A stretch of DNA of 64,000 bases from JACKDW01 sp964621785 (GTDB taxonomy: Bacteria > Myxococcota_A > Polyangia > Nannocystales > Nannocystaceae). Below are positions 1-9,291 of the stretch, piece by piece (positions within the stretch are counted from its first letter, which is position 1; each line of letters opens with the position of its first letter). The stretch lies in the NCBI GenBank assembly GCA_964621785.1, contig CAZUPD010000002.1:62001-126000 (forward strand). The letters are read 5' to 3'. The notes under the pieces are model-generated. The model was not told the DNA's origin, searched no databases, and worked only from the letters and a program-made list of their open reading frames with translations. A program made the position numbers and the translations under genes.

Positions 1-55
1 TTGGGTTGACGAGCTGAACCGGTCGGTATGCGACTTTATGTCGAGAAACGGGACG

Positions 56-367
56 CTACTCGCCCCACGCCGGATGCGCGAGTTCGACGCTCCCTTCGGC
101 ATCGGCTCGGATGGAAACCTGGCAGGCCAGCCTGTACCCCGGTTCGAGGCGTTGGCGAAGTTCAAGCGCGCCGGCCGGAGTCAGCAGCTCGCCTCCCCGG
201 CGTACCTGAACGCTACAACTGCGGCAGATCCCACGGGCACCACAGGAACGCCCGAGCAGGTGACCCGCTGCACCGGCGATCTCGAGCAGGCTCGCTGCAG
301 TGTCAGGCTCGGTACGAACCGGGGGACCGCAGACTTTGCTCCCCCCGAAAAAATGCACCTCGACCAT
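56..367 (-). CDS. [2Fe-2S] ferredoxin, adrenodoxin-like cysteine pattern
   Basis: A 103-residue single-domain ferredoxin that would carry electrons in the cytoplasm. The cluster ligands are visible as C42-x5-C48-x2-C51 and C82, in the context GRSCGARGICRSC and later RLACQ. The five-residue first spacing fits the adrenodoxin/putidaredoxin type better than the plant type, which has four. Length is normal for the family. The ATG at 367 is the only good start before the fold begins. No redox partner is adjacent: the next gene is divergent and encodes an exported PhoX-like protein. The 55 bases beyond its stop hold no recognisable gene. Family assignment is firm; the partner and pathway are unknown. 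Confidence 0.85.
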   Translation of the reverse strand: MVEVHFFGGSKVCGPPVRTEPDTAASLLEIAGAAGHLLGRSCGARGICRSCSVQVRRGGELLTPAGALELRQRLEPGYRLACQVSIRADAEGSVELAHPAWGE

Positions 368-545
368 TTGCTGAGGGTAGCACAGTTGGCCCCGGGCAAC
401 AGCTGAATCATTAAATGTTGATACAATAAATTAGGTGCTGATACATGATCATTTCGCGCCGACTCGGGCGGGTGTCACCCCTCTGTGACGGTGTCGTCAA
501 CAAATAAACGGAGTTTTCACACGTGCGTCGGTGTAGTTGTTGCAT
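368..545. other. Intergenic region between divergent genes
   Basis: About 180 bases between the divergent ferredoxin and PhoX-like genes, AT-rich around 410-450 compared with its surroundings. It must hold both promoters, but I could not assign -35/-10 boxes with confidence. Two similar words, TTGATACAATAAATTAGG and the partly matching TGCTGATACATGATC, lie side by side near 419-456. Confidence 0.4.
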
Positions 546-2231
546 ATGCGTAACCTGCGAAAAGTCGAGTTTCCCGTAGCTTCGCGCGTGATGACGACAC
601 GTCGATTTGGAATCATTGGACGCCGGAGTTTCCTCCGTGGCACTGCGGTTGCCGCTGCCGGCCTCCCTTTTGGATTTGTCTACTCTCGCCGGGCGAATGC
701 CGCGAGCCCCTACGGCGACCTGATACCAGACCCCAACGGGATCATCGACCTTCCGGCCGGGTTTAGCTACTCGATTCTCGAGACGGTGGGGGACCCGATG
801 GACGACGGGTACCAGGTGCCAGGTCGTCCCGACGGCATGGCTGCGTTTGCTGGGCCAGATGGCACGGTCATCGTCATGCGCAACCACGAGCTCAGCCCGG
901 GTGACAATGAAAACCCGTACACCGACGAACAACCCGATCCGCCCCCAGAGGCCTTCGATCCGGAATCGGTCGGCGGGGTGACCCGACTCGTCGTCGACGG
1001 CTCGACGTTTGAGCGTGTGTCGAGCAACCTCGTGCTCGTCGGAACCAACCGCAACTGCGCCGGTGGCCCGAGCCCCTGGGGATGGCTGTCGTGCGAGGAG
1101 AATGTCGACGATGGCCACGGCTATGTGTTTGTGTGCCCAACCGACGCGGAGACCGTCACCGACCCGCAGGTCGTGATCGGATACGGACGGTGCAACCACG
1201 AGGCTGCTGCTGTCGATCCGGCGACGAACATCTGCTACCTGACCGAAGATCAAGGGAACAGCTGCCTCTACCGGTTTGTCCCGACCATCAAAGACGATCC
1301 GTTTACCGGTCAGCTCCAAGCCCTGCGCGTGGTTGGCGAAGATGTGTTCTCGACCAACAACATGCAGGTCAACGACTCGGTCGAGGTCGAGTGGGTCGAC
1401 CTCGACGAGCCGGACCCGAGCGGCGATACCCTGCGCAACGAGGCCCAGGACAAAGGCGCAGCGGTGTTTATCCGCGGCGAGGGGATCTGGTTTTTCGAAG
1501 GTTCGATCTACATCTGCTCGACCAGTGGTGGACCGGTTGGTGCCGGCCAGATCTTCCGCCTGATCGAAGGCGAGACCGCGACCCTCGAGCTGATCGCAAT
1601 GTCGACCGACCTCAATGTCCTGGAAAAGCCGGACAACATCACAATCGCTCCGTGGGGTGAGTTGTTCATCGCCGAGGATGGCGATGGTGACAACTTCGTG
1701 CGCGGAATGACGGCCGATGGCGAGATCTATCCGTTTGCCCGCAATGCCGTCAGCGACAGCGAGTTTGCTGGGGTTTGTTTTTCGCCTGATGGAAAGGCCA
1801 TGTTCGTCAATATCCAGAGCGACGGCCTGACGATTGTTGTCACCGGGCCGTTTCCCGAGGAGGGGGAGACCGACACGGATACGGACGGGACCGACAGCGA
1901 TACGGACGGGACCGATAGCGAAACCGACGGGACGACGGACGGAACGACCGATGGCACGACGGACGGGACGACGGACGGAACCTCCGACGGCGGGACGGAC
2001 AGCACCGGTGAGACCGGCGAGGCGACCGATGGAGAGACGACCGCAGGTCCGGGCACCGGTGAAGATTCCGAGTCCGACTCGGCAAGTACCACCGGTGAAG
2101 AGGACGGCGAGGGCTGTGGCTGTACCGCAACCGACGAGAACTCAGGCCTCGGCCTCGCGCTCACAGCCGCCGCCGTGGTCGGTGCGAGTTTGATCCGCGG
2201 GCCGACCGATAAAACCGATACAGATCGCTGA
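546..2231 (+). CDS. Tat-exported PhoX-like (DUF839) protein with MYXO-CTERM-like tail
   Basis: About 561 residues. A twin-arginine signal (RRSFLRG followed by an Ala-rich hydrophobic stretch) sits near residues 26-45. The body has PhoX/DUF839 hallmarks: DLPAGFSYSIL, NCAGGPSPWGWLSCEE and GRCNHEAAAVDP. PhoX enzymes are secreted metal-dependent phosphatases, but many DUF839 members are untested. After about residue 435 comes a Thr/Asp/Gly linker in which TDGT-type units recur. The C-terminus has GCGC, then a hydrophobic stretch and an Arg, which resembles the MYXO-CTERM sorting signal. Start is uncertain: TTG 537, ATG 546 and ATG 591 are all in frame and none has a clear ribosome-binding site. 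A hairpin terminator follows. Confidence 0.8.
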   Translation: MRNLRKVEFPVASRVMTTRRFGIIGRRSFLRGTAVAAAGLPFGFVYSRRANAASPYGDLIPDPNGIIDLPAGFSYSILETVGDPMDDGYQVPGRPDGMAAFAGPDGTVIVMRNHELSPGDNENPYTDEQPDPPPEAFDPESVGGVTRLVVDGSTFERVSSNLVLVGTNRNCAGGPSPWGWLSCEENVDDGHGYVFVCPTDAETVTDPQVVIGYGRCNHEAAAVDPATNICYLTEDQGNSCLYRFVPTIKDDPFTGQLQALRVVGEDVFSTNNMQVNDSVEVEWVDLDEPDPSGDTLRNEAQDKGAAVFIRGEGIWFFEGSIYICSTSGGPVGAGQIFRLIEGETATLELIAMSTDLNVLEKPDNITIAPWGELFIAEDGDGDNFVRGMTADGEIYPFARNAVSDSEFAGVCFSPDGKAMFVNIQSDGLTIVVTGPFPEEGETDTDTDGTDSDTDGTDSETDGTTDGTTDGTTDGTTDGTSDGGTDSTGETGEATDGETTAGPGTGEDSESDSASTTGEEDGEGCGCTATDENSGLGLALTAAAVVGASLIRGPTDKTDTDR

Positions 2232-2573
2232 TCCACTATTTATCTGCCTATACACACTTTCTTTTTGTACCCCTGGGGATATCTCGGGGGTACTTTTATG
2301 GGTGGGCACATTGGCGTAGAATCGGGCCGTGTGGTTTCGCGTTGCGTCTTTCGGTATGCTTGCGCTGCTCGTCACAGGCCGTCGGTCGATTGGCAACACA
2401 AGGATGCCTGGCGAGCCTGTGGGTCGGCGATCGACGCCTGGCCACAGGAGCCGTCGCCTCCGTGTCACGCGTTGCACATGTGTGCCAACGAAGCTCCGCT
2501 GACCCAAACGCAGTCGACGAAGCTCGTTGAGATGATGCGGGCGGGTCGTTGCCACACCCCGTAATCAGTGTAC
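2232..2573. other. Intergenic region between convergent genes
   Basis: Apart from the terminator at its left end I see no supported gene. Open frames here lack a ribosome-binding site and a recognisable product. Confidence 0.4.
2267..2298 (+). terminator. Rho-independent terminator after the PhoX-like gene
   Basis: GTACCCC and GGGGTAC arms surround a loop of about a dozen bases, followed by TTTTA. It lies 36 bases past the stop codon of the PhoX-like gene. Confidence 0.65.
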
Positions 2574-4208
2574 TTACAATTCGTCTGGAAGGTCCCACTT
2601 GCTCAGCGGGCCGTTGTAGACAAACTTGATCGGATTGTAATAGAGCTCGCCATTGGGACTCACGGTCACGCGCCCGGGCCCAGCCATCGTGTCGAACGAC
2701 TCGATTTCTCCGGTGAACGGGCGGATCACCACCACTTCGAGGGACTGTAGCCCGGCGTAGACAAGCCCCGAAAAGGCGTCGTGGCTGAGGCTGGTGACAT
2801 CGCTTTCGAGATCGATCAACGGCTCTAGCTCGAGGGTGAGCGTGTTGTAGAGGAAGACCGCACCGCCTTCGATGGCGACGATGAGATGGACCTCGCTGAC
2901 GGCAGCTGCGGCGTGGATCCGGTCGGGTAGCGGCGAGAGTACGTCGACGGTTTCAGCATCGAGGTCGGCCGTATTGAGGTCCCCGTTTTGCGTGGTGTTA
3001 CCGACGTAGAGCACCCGGTCTTCGCCCCAGGTCAAACCCATCGGCCCGGCGTCGGCCGGGGTGTTGCCAAACGGTCCGCTCCCCTGGGTCGCGGTGGCCG
3101 GAATCACGATCGGCAGCGGGTTTTGCATGTCGTCTTCGTTGAGGCGCGCGACACCCTGCGGAGGATCGACAAAACAGCCACAGGTCGGGCAACAGGTATA
3201 GGTGATGGCGACCTCGCCGAGGCCCTCGACACCGACGGAAGGCGTTGGCGTCGTCAGCTGGTTGGGTCCGGTGATCGTTGCAGGTGCACGCAGTGCCTTG
3301 AGGACCTTGACCTCACCCATATTGAGGTTGGCGACACCATCCCATTCGGTCAGGGTCCCATTGGTTTCGAGGCGGCGGACATAGTCGGTACCGCTGCGCA
3401 GGGTGACCATCCAGGCCGTGCAGTCGTCGGCGAATTCGAGGTCGGCGATCATCGACGAAAACGGTCCATTGAGGTTTTCGAGGTTGGGCTCTGCTTCACA
3501 GTCAAATGCGCGGGAGCAGGAGCAGTCGTCGCCCCAACAGACACCATCACTTGTGCATGCAACTTCAGCACACGGGGCGATGGGAATACACGTGTCCTCG
3601 CCGTTGCACACGCTTCCGGGTCCACACTGCGACGCGCCACACTCGCTGTAGTCGCCGTACAGCGTACACATGGACTCGGGATCGGTACACTCGCCACCGA
3701 TGACGTCACACACCTGATCGGGGCCGCAGGGGTCGGGCTGTTGCCCCTGGCAGGTTTGTACACATTCGTTGTCGATACACTGTTCGTTCGGCTCGTCGCA
3801 CACGCCACAGCCGGGGTCGGTGGTGGCGTCGGTCTCGCTCGGATCGGTGGTCGCGTCCGTGGAATCGGTCGGATCCGTGGTGGGGTCCGTGGTTGGATCG
3901 GTGGAATCCGTGGTCGGATCCGTGGTGGGATCGGTGGGGTCGGTGGTCGGGCCCTCGGTGGGGTCAGACGTCGATGGATCGGTGGCATCCGTCGCGTCCA
4001 TGGTCCCCGACCCGGAGGGGTTGTCCGTCGGATCACCCGATGTCGTCGGATCTTCGGTGGCCGAAGGATCCGGCGTGGTCGATTCGCCTGTCTCCGAGCC
4101 CGAGGTCGATTCGGTGTCCCCGCTTCCACCGCCACAGGCGGAGGCGAGGAGCAACGACAAGCTGGCAAACAGGATATGTGCTGTAGTTTTTGTGGTTGAG
4201 GCGTGCAT
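2574..4208 (-). CDS. Lipoprotein with Thr/Asp linker, Cys-rich repeats and propeller-like C-terminus
   Basis: A 544-residue predicted outer-surface lipoprotein. Residues 1-25 form a type II signal with lipobox LASAC. Residues 28-130 are a low-complexity linker dominated by DPTTDPT-like units. From about 135 to 235 is a Cys-rich region (CGVCDEPNEQCIDNECVQTC and similar units) that resembles the myxobacterial cysteine-rich modules. The remaining 300 residues contain short repeated strands typical of SMP-30/NHL-type beta propellers, with several aromatic and Asp/Gly turns and a CCPTCGC insert. No catalytic motif was recognised. A copy of the dispersed TGYANNTRCA palindrome overlaps the stop codon. 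Function unknown; secretion and architecture are clear. Confidence 0.8.
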   Translation of the reverse strand: MHASTTKTTAHILFASLSLLLASACGGGSGDTESTSGSETGESTTPDPSATEDPTTSGDPTDNPSGSGTMDATDATDPSTSDPTEGPTTDPTDPTTDPTTDSTDPTTDPTTDPTDSTDATTDPSETDATTDPGCGVCDEPNEQCIDNECVQTCQGQQPDPCGPDQVCDVIGGECTDPESMCTLYGDYSECGASQCGPGSVCNGEDTCIPIAPCAEVACTSDGVCWGDDCSCSRAFDCEAEPNLENLNGPFSSMIADLEFADDCTAWMVTLRSGTDYVRRLETNGTLTEWDGVANLNMGEVKVLKALRAPATITGPNQLTTPTPSVGVEGLGEVAITYTCCPTCGCFVDPPQGVARLNEDDMQNPLPIVIPATATQGSGPFGNTPADAGPMGLTWGEDRVLYVGNTTQNGDLNTADLDAETVDVLSPLPDRIHAAAAVSEVHLIVAIEGGAVFLYNTLTLELEPLIDLESDVTSLSHDAFSGLVYAGLQSLEVVVIRPFTGEIESFDTMAGPGRVTVSPNGELYYNPIKFVYNGPLSKWDLPDEL

Positions 4209-4246
4209 CGGTCGGTCGCGGCCGATGGTAGCGAGTTTTTTAATAT

Positions 4247-4262
4247 ATGTCTCTTAGGACAT
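4247..4262 (-). promoter_or_regulatory. Short inverted repeat upstream of lipoprotein gene
   Basis: ATGTC and GACAT arms separated by six bases, with an AT-rich TATATTAAAAAA stretch between it and the ATG at 4208. It could be an operator or part of a promoter for the lipoprotein gene. On the minus strand it contains TGTCCTAA, a word also found upstream of the next lipoprotein (about 7072-7082). Confidence 0.3.
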
Positions 4263-4291
4263 GTTTGTGGTGGCTGAAGTCCACCGACTCG

Positions 4292-6808
4292 CTAGCAGGT
4301 GATCGAATCACCGTTATTGGAATCGACACACTCGAGCGTGGTCTTTCCACCCTGACCATCGTCGTTTCCGACCACGGAGATATCCCCGGTCACCTCGCCG
4401 GCGACTTGGCACGAGACGTCGGCACACTCACTCGGGGGTAGGACATCTCCGGTATAGGCGGTACACAACACGATACCGTTGTTCGGATCGCCTTCGTAGA
4501 AGGTCACGGGAAGACCCGCGCCGACTGTTTTGGCGCCACGGTTGCAAATCTCGGCGGTGAGGGTGGTCTGCTGGCCGTCAAAGCTGCAGGCCCCGGGGTC
4601 GAACAACTCGCTGGTAACATCCGGTAGGGCCTCGGCACCGACGTTGCCCTGGGCGGTCTGACGATAGTTGTTGAGCCCCGGTTGCAGGTGATTGATGTCC
4701 CACTGATCGGTTGCGGGAATCGTTGCATCATCATTGACATTGGTGATCGAGTAGGCGTGCTGGTTCCAGATGGGACGCGAAGAAGCCCAGCGGTCGAGGG
4801 TGTCGCGCAGAATCCGGACGCCGGTTCGCTCGACGCCCAGGGGGTTTTCGGCCCGACAGGTGTTGCCCATGCCCGGGGTGCCGTTGGGGGGGGCTGTACA
4901 TACATGGTCGAGGGGACATTCCTCGGTGGTTTCGCAGCGGCAGTAGCCACTGTCGCACACACCGGAGATACAACCGGTACCGTCTTCGCAGGGTACACCA
5001 CGGTGGATCGGGTCGATCGTCGGGCAGCTGACGTTGCAGTTGTTATTCGAGTTGACGACGATCTCGGAGCGCTGGTCGTTGTCGACGTCGGCGACGATGG
5101 CATTTTCGTACCAGGTGCACGAGGTGCGGTAGGCCGAATAGAGTACTTCTCCTGTGAGCCCGTCGTAGACCCGCGAGTAACACTCATCGGCGTAGACCGC
5201 CTCGGCCTTGCCATCGCCCTCAAAGTCGAAGATCGACGACCCCGTGGTGCTCGAGGATGCATCCTGGGACGGCTGACTCCAACGGAAATAGTTGCCGAGG
5301 CAACCGGGCCCGGCGACCGCACACTCGAGGTCGTAGACCCCGTAATAGGTCCCTCCCGCAGTCGCGATTTCGGGAAAGCCGTCGTTGTCGAAGTCGCCGA
5401 TTGTCACCGGCCCGCCGCCGCTGGTGGAACTTTGCATGATCAACTGACCCTCGAGCGTGTACAACCTGACCACACTGGCGCCGACCGTCACGATTTCGGC
5501 GATGCCGTCGAGTGCAGTCGCATCGAATTCAGCTGGTGTCATGCCAGGTGTGCCGAAGTCAGCGAACCCGTAGTGGCGGGCCGCCGGCGCCCCGGTGTGT
5601 TCCATGACCCACTGTGTGGTCCCGATGTCCCATTCGTACACCGGCCCTGCCAATAGTTCGATTTTACCGTCGTTGTCGACATCGCCGGCGACCTGGATGA
5701 CACCGGGGCTGATATTTGGACTCGCGCCGCTGATGATCTGGCCGGTGTTGAGTCGCTGACCAGTTGTACCTACAAAGACAGCCGAACCCGAAAGCACCTC
5801 GGGGAAGCCATCGTTGTCGAGGTCGTGGACCGAGGGGCCGTCCCAGCGGTGTAGCCCTGAGATCCCGGTGTCGGTCGCGACCCAGTAGGTCGTGTAGCGC
5901 ATTTGTTGGGGGTCCCATTTAAAGGCAACCACACCGCTGAGCGCCCGATGGGTAATGATTTCGGGGATCCCGTCGTTGTCGAGGTCGGCGATCGCCGGCG
6001 GGCTCGAGGCGATGATCGGATTGTCGGGGTCGTGGAGGGTCTCCAGCTGTTCGCAGGTGCTGCCGGCGAGGATACGGATGACGCCGAAGTATGCGGGGTT
6101 GGTGCCGATGGCAGCCTCGGCGCCGCCGTCGGTGTAGTTGTAGGAGACGATGACCACCTCGGTGGACCCAAACTCCCCGCCGCCCGTATGTGGGAGGTCG
6201 GCGACCATGGGTGTTGCAAGTACATTGACATGGCCCGGGAACATGTCGCCCTCGGGCGGCTCGGTCCATTCGCACTGAACATTGGCCTCGAACAGACCGA
6301 TTTGGATGTCGCCTTCGCATGCGGGGTCGTTGCCGTCATCGGGGTACGGGAGACACACGCCGGGGGACTCCCCGGGTGGCAGGCAGTTGTCCGCACAACA
6401 ATAGGTATCGCCTTGGCAGTCCGCGTTGGTGTCGCACGGGCCGTCAAATGGGGTACATGCACCGTCTACGCAGGCTTCGCCCTCTGGGCACTCGTCCGAC
6501 GCGGTACAGCCCCCAGATGTCGTTTCGGTCTCGGTCTCAGTCTCGGTCTCGCTGTCGCTGTCGCTGGTATCGGTAGTGTCGGAGTCGCTATCCGATTCGG
6601 AGTCGGAGCCGGACGGCCCGGCTGTGGTCGGATCGTCGGTGGTCTCGCTTGTTTCACCCGATTCGCTGTCGGTCTCGGAGGTCGCAGTCGGCAGGGTCGA
6701 CTGGGTGGCGGAATCGGTGTCCGTTTCAGTCTCTGAACCACCGCAGGCGGGCAGGCCGAGGGCCGCGAACGTACAGAGGATGAACGAAGAACGGGTAAGG
6801 GGTCGCAT
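4292..6808 (-). CDS. Lipoprotein with FG-GAP/VCBS-type repeats
   Basis: About 838 residues from ATG 6808, chosen because GGAGG lies eight bases upstream and the resulting N-terminus is a clean lipoprotein signal ending in LGLPAC. A longer frame begins at 6889 but adds a non-signal extension. Behind the cysteine is a Glu/Thr/Ser/Asp linker with (ET)n and (SD)n runs, then a Cys-rich module. The core has at least five calcium-binding-style repeats with DLDNDGIPEI, DLDNDGFPEV, DVDNDGKIEL, DFDNDGFPEI and DVDNDQRSEI, as in integrin-like FG-GAP propellers. A second Cys-rich block and a CARDB-like C-terminal domain follow. A surface adhesin or binding protein is the likely role, by inference from the repeats. 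Confidence 0.85.
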   Translation of the reverse strand: MRPLTRSSFILCTFAALGLPACGGSETETDTDSATQSTLPTATSETDSESGETSETTDDPTTAGPSGSDSESDSDSDTTDTSDSDSETETETETETTSGGCTASDECPEGEACVDGACTPFDGPCDTNADCQGDTYCCADNCLPPGESPGVCLPYPDDGNDPACEGDIQIGLFEANVQCEWTEPPEGDMFPGHVNVLATPMVADLPHTGGGEFGSTEVVIVSYNYTDGGAEAAIGTNPAYFGVIRILAGSTCEQLETLHDPDNPIIASSPPAIADLDNDGIPEIITHRALSGVVAFKWDPQQMRYTTYWVATDTGISGLHRWDGPSVHDLDNDGFPEVLSGSAVFVGTTGQRLNTGQIISGASPNISPGVIQVAGDVDNDGKIELLAGPVYEWDIGTTQWVMEHTGAPAARHYGFADFGTPGMTPAEFDATALDGIAEIVTVGASVVRLYTLEGQLIMQSSTSGGGPVTIGDFDNDGFPEIATAGGTYYGVYDLECAVAGPGCLGNYFRWSQPSQDASSSTTGSSIFDFEGDGKAEAVYADECYSRVYDGLTGEVLYSAYRTSCTWYENAIVADVDNDQRSEIVVNSNNNCNVSCPTIDPIHRGVPCEDGTGCISGVCDSGYCRCETTEECPLDHVCTAPPNGTPGMGNTCRAENPLGVERTGVRILRDTLDRWASSRPIWNQHAYSITNVNDDATIPATDQWDINHLQPGLNNYRQTAQGNVGAEALPDVTSELFDPGACSFDGQQTTLTAEICNRGAKTVGAGLPVTFYEGDPNNGIVLCTAYTGDVLPPSECADVSCQVAGEVTGDISVVGNDDGQGGKTTLECVDSNNGDSITC

Positions 6809-7180
6809 CACAAGAGCCTCCAAGGCCCCAATCGCCGATGGTGGGGATGGGGTGGTGCTATGCTGCCCGCCGGGCCCGGGCTTGTGCAAGTGAAGTCGTC
6901 GGTGATGCTCTCACGCTGCGAACCACCAACGCTGCTGGTCGTGTTCTCGCACATCTGGGCGGTGTCTCGGTAGCGAGTGGACGCCGTTTGTGACTGTTTC
7001 GCGGCAATGAACCGTGTCCATGGTCGGCGAAACTGCGGCGAAACTGCGGCGCAACCATCATCTGAAAGAATGTTAGGACAGGTCTAAAGAGACACTTGGC
7101 GAACGGCAGCCGGGTCTCTCGTCGAGGTCTTTCTCGCGCGTCGCCTAGCGATGGACGTTTGGATGGTGTCGAGAAATCGG
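6809..7180. other. Intergenic region upstream of FG-GAP lipoprotein
   Basis: No gene seen. It holds a perfect tandem repeat of an 11-base unit, GGCGAAACTGC, at 7026-7036 and 7037-7047, and the word TGTCCTAACATTC (minus strand) around 7070-7082. These are candidates for the promoter and operator region of the lipoprotein gene starting at 6808. Confidence 0.4.
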
Positions 7181-9190
7181 TTAGGGGCGTAGCGCCACAA
7201 CGTTTCTCGAGGGTTCGCGCGCGTTCCGGCCGGCCTGTTCGTCATCGCGGTTGGCCGGGTTGTCGCGGCGGCGGAGCGGGAACGAAACCCGAAACGTCGA
7301 GCCTTTGCCGACTTCGGATTCGACCTCGATATCGCCGCCCAACATCTGGCACAGCCGCTTGCTGATCGTGAGTCCGAGCCCCGTCCCCCCGTAACACTTG
7401 GCGGCACCTTCGTCGGTTTGGGAAAACGCGTGGAAGATTTTTTCGTGGTCCGAGGTCGGGATACCGATCCCCGTGTCGGAACAGATGGCCGAAAACCACT
7501 CGACGCCGTTGAGGGTGAGGATATCGATCGTCATCGACACGTCACCCGATTCGGTGAACTTACAAGCATTACTCAAGAGGTTGAGGAGGATCTGTTTGAC
7601 CTTCGTGCGATCGGTGGTCAGACGATAGCTGCGCTCGCTACAGATAAAATGGACGGTGTTGTTGTTTTTGAGTGCCAGCGGCTTGATCGTCGCCTCGAGC
7701 TCCTCGACGATATCACCGAGACGAAACGTCTCGGGGTGGAGTTCCATTTTGGCGGCTTCGATTTTCGACAGGTCGAGGATGTCGTTGATCAGCTCGAGCA
7801 GATGGCGGGCGGACCACTGGATGCGCTGAAGGTCCTGGGTGTAGTGGTTGTGTCCCTCGCTCTCGACATCCTCGAGCAAAATCTCGTTGTAGCCGATGAT
7901 GGCGTTGAGTGGCGTTCGCAGCTCGTGGCTCATACTGGCAAGGAACGCACTTTTGCTGCGGTTGGCCTGCATCGCGTTTTCTTCTGCTTGGCGGCGCACC
8001 TGAACCTCTTGCTGCAGCAACGAGTTTGCGGTCGCCAGTTCGGTGGTGCGTTCACGGACGCGTTGCTCGAGCCCATCGCGAGCCCGGCGCAGGGCGTCCT
8101 CGGCCTGTTTGCGACGCGAGATGTCGGTGACAGCGACCAGGGAACCGCGGTGATTGCCCTCGTCGTCGTACATCGGTTTCGCCGAAATGATGCACCACAG
8201 CTTGGTCCCGTCGGAGCGGATGAAATAGAAGTCGAAGCGCTCTTCGATGCCCGCCCGTCGTCTGGCGAGCTTTGCCGTCGACCGTGCCCGACCGGCGTCG
8301 TCCATGTAGTCGAAAATCCGCTTGCCGATCATATCCTCGGGTCGGGTGCCCAACAGTGAAGCGAGGCGCGAGTTGGCAAACTCGATGCGGCCCTGTTCGT
8401 CGTTGACCAAAATACCGTCGGTGATCGTGTGAATGATGGTGTGGAGGTAGTTCTCGTTGTCCCGCAGCGCCTGGTCGAGCAATGCCTGACGACTGATATC
8501 GATGATGACGCCTACGATTTCGGTCCCGCGGGTGTCTCGGATCGACGCCGGTTCGCAATGGACTTCGTAGGTCTCGCCGCGGTGTTCAAACACTTCGTTG
8601 ATCGGCAAACCGGCGAGGGCACGGATCAGCATGTCCTCGGCATTGGGCACCTCTGGAAATGCCTCGACGAGATTGCGCCCGACGAGCATGTCCCCGTCGG
8701 TTCTGCCGGCATCGTGACGTTCGAAATAGGTGAAGCGCCCGGCGGCATCGAGACCAAAGAGAATCAGCGGTGCGTGGGAGGAAAGGCTGTTGAGCCAATG
8801 TTTTTGCAGGGTCAGGCGCTGCTCGAGGTCGGCTTGGACGCCGAGGTCACGGACGAGGATGTCGACCCCGGCAGCGTCGCCACGCCGCCACGGTTTGAGC
8901 TCGTGCCGGGTGATATACACAGAACCTGTGGGATCAGTCATCCGCACACGCGTCGATGACGGGTGCCCCGCTGAAACGGTTTGCTCGACCAGCTCGCGGT
9001 ACGACTTCGCGTCGTCGGTCGAACATTGAAACAGAGTTTCAACCAGGTCCCGGGTTTGCAACCCGGCGATACCCAAGAGCTCTGTCAAACCGACGGTGCC
9101 GAGTAGCTGCGGCTCGGGGGTCGAGCGCAACCTCAGCAGTAAAATACCGGCTCGCCGTGCGAGCTCGTCGTCGAGTTCGAGGTGATCCAA
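7181..9190 (-). CDS. Cytoplasmic multi-PAS sensor histidine kinase
   Basis: A 669-residue kinase with no membrane segment or signal peptide. Residues 1-125 are a poorly defined sensor region. PAS domains lie near 130-235 and 243-360, the second ending in a PAC motif (GSLVAVTDISRRKQAEDAL), followed by a coiled coil to about 410. The phosphoacceptor is His422 in SHELRTPLNAIIGYNE. The ATPase domain has the N box NLLSNACKFT (about 537), DTGIGIP (572), FHAFSQTD and GGTGLGL (601). All catalytic motifs are intact. There is no receiver domain and no response regulator nearby, so it is an orphan kinase whose partner is encoded elsewhere. Confidence 0.92.
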   Translation of the reverse strand: MDHLELDDELARRAGILLLRLRSTPEPQLLGTVGLTELLGIAGLQTRDLVETLFQCSTDDAKSYRELVEQTVSAGHPSSTRVRMTDPTGSVYITRHELKPWRRGDAAGVDILVRDLGVQADLEQRLTLQKHWLNSLSSHAPLILFGLDAAGRFTYFERHDAGRTDGDMLVGRNLVEAFPEVPNAEDMLIRALAGLPINEVFEHRGETYEVHCEPASIRDTRGTEIVGVIIDISRQALLDQALRDNENYLHTIIHTITDGILVNDEQGRIEFANSRLASLLGTRPEDMIGKRIFDYMDDAGRARSTAKLARRRAGIEERFDFYFIRSDGTKLWCIISAKPMYDDEGNHRGSLVAVTDISRRKQAEDALRRARDGLEQRVRERTTELATANSLLQQEVQVRRQAEENAMQANRSKSAFLASMSHELRTPLNAIIGYNEILLEDVESEGHNHYTQDLQRIQWSARHLLELINDILDLSKIEAAKMELHPETFRLGDIVEELEATIKPLALKNNNTVHFICSERSYRLTTDRTKVKQILLNLLSNACKFTESGDVSMTIDILTLNGVEWFSAICSDTGIGIPTSDHEKIFHAFSQTDEGAAKCYGGTGLGLTISKRLCQMLGGDIEVESEVGKGSTFRVSFPLRRRDNPANRDDEQAGRNAREPSRNVVALRP

Positions 9191-9291
9191 GCCTGATTCC
9201 TAGCTTCCAAGGCTGGTGTACCAGTTTTGTACATCGCATGGAGCCGTGGTCCAGTTTATCAAGCGAGAGCTCCATCGCGGTGCAAGTCGAC

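Noticed and set aside
4682..5656. Plus-strand open frame opposite the FG-GAP lipoprotein
   Set aside because: Antisense shadow; the FG-GAP repeats on the minus strand are clear coding evidence.
7026..7047. Replication iterons
   Set aside because: Only two copies of the 11-base unit, no DnaA boxes, no replication gene nearby.
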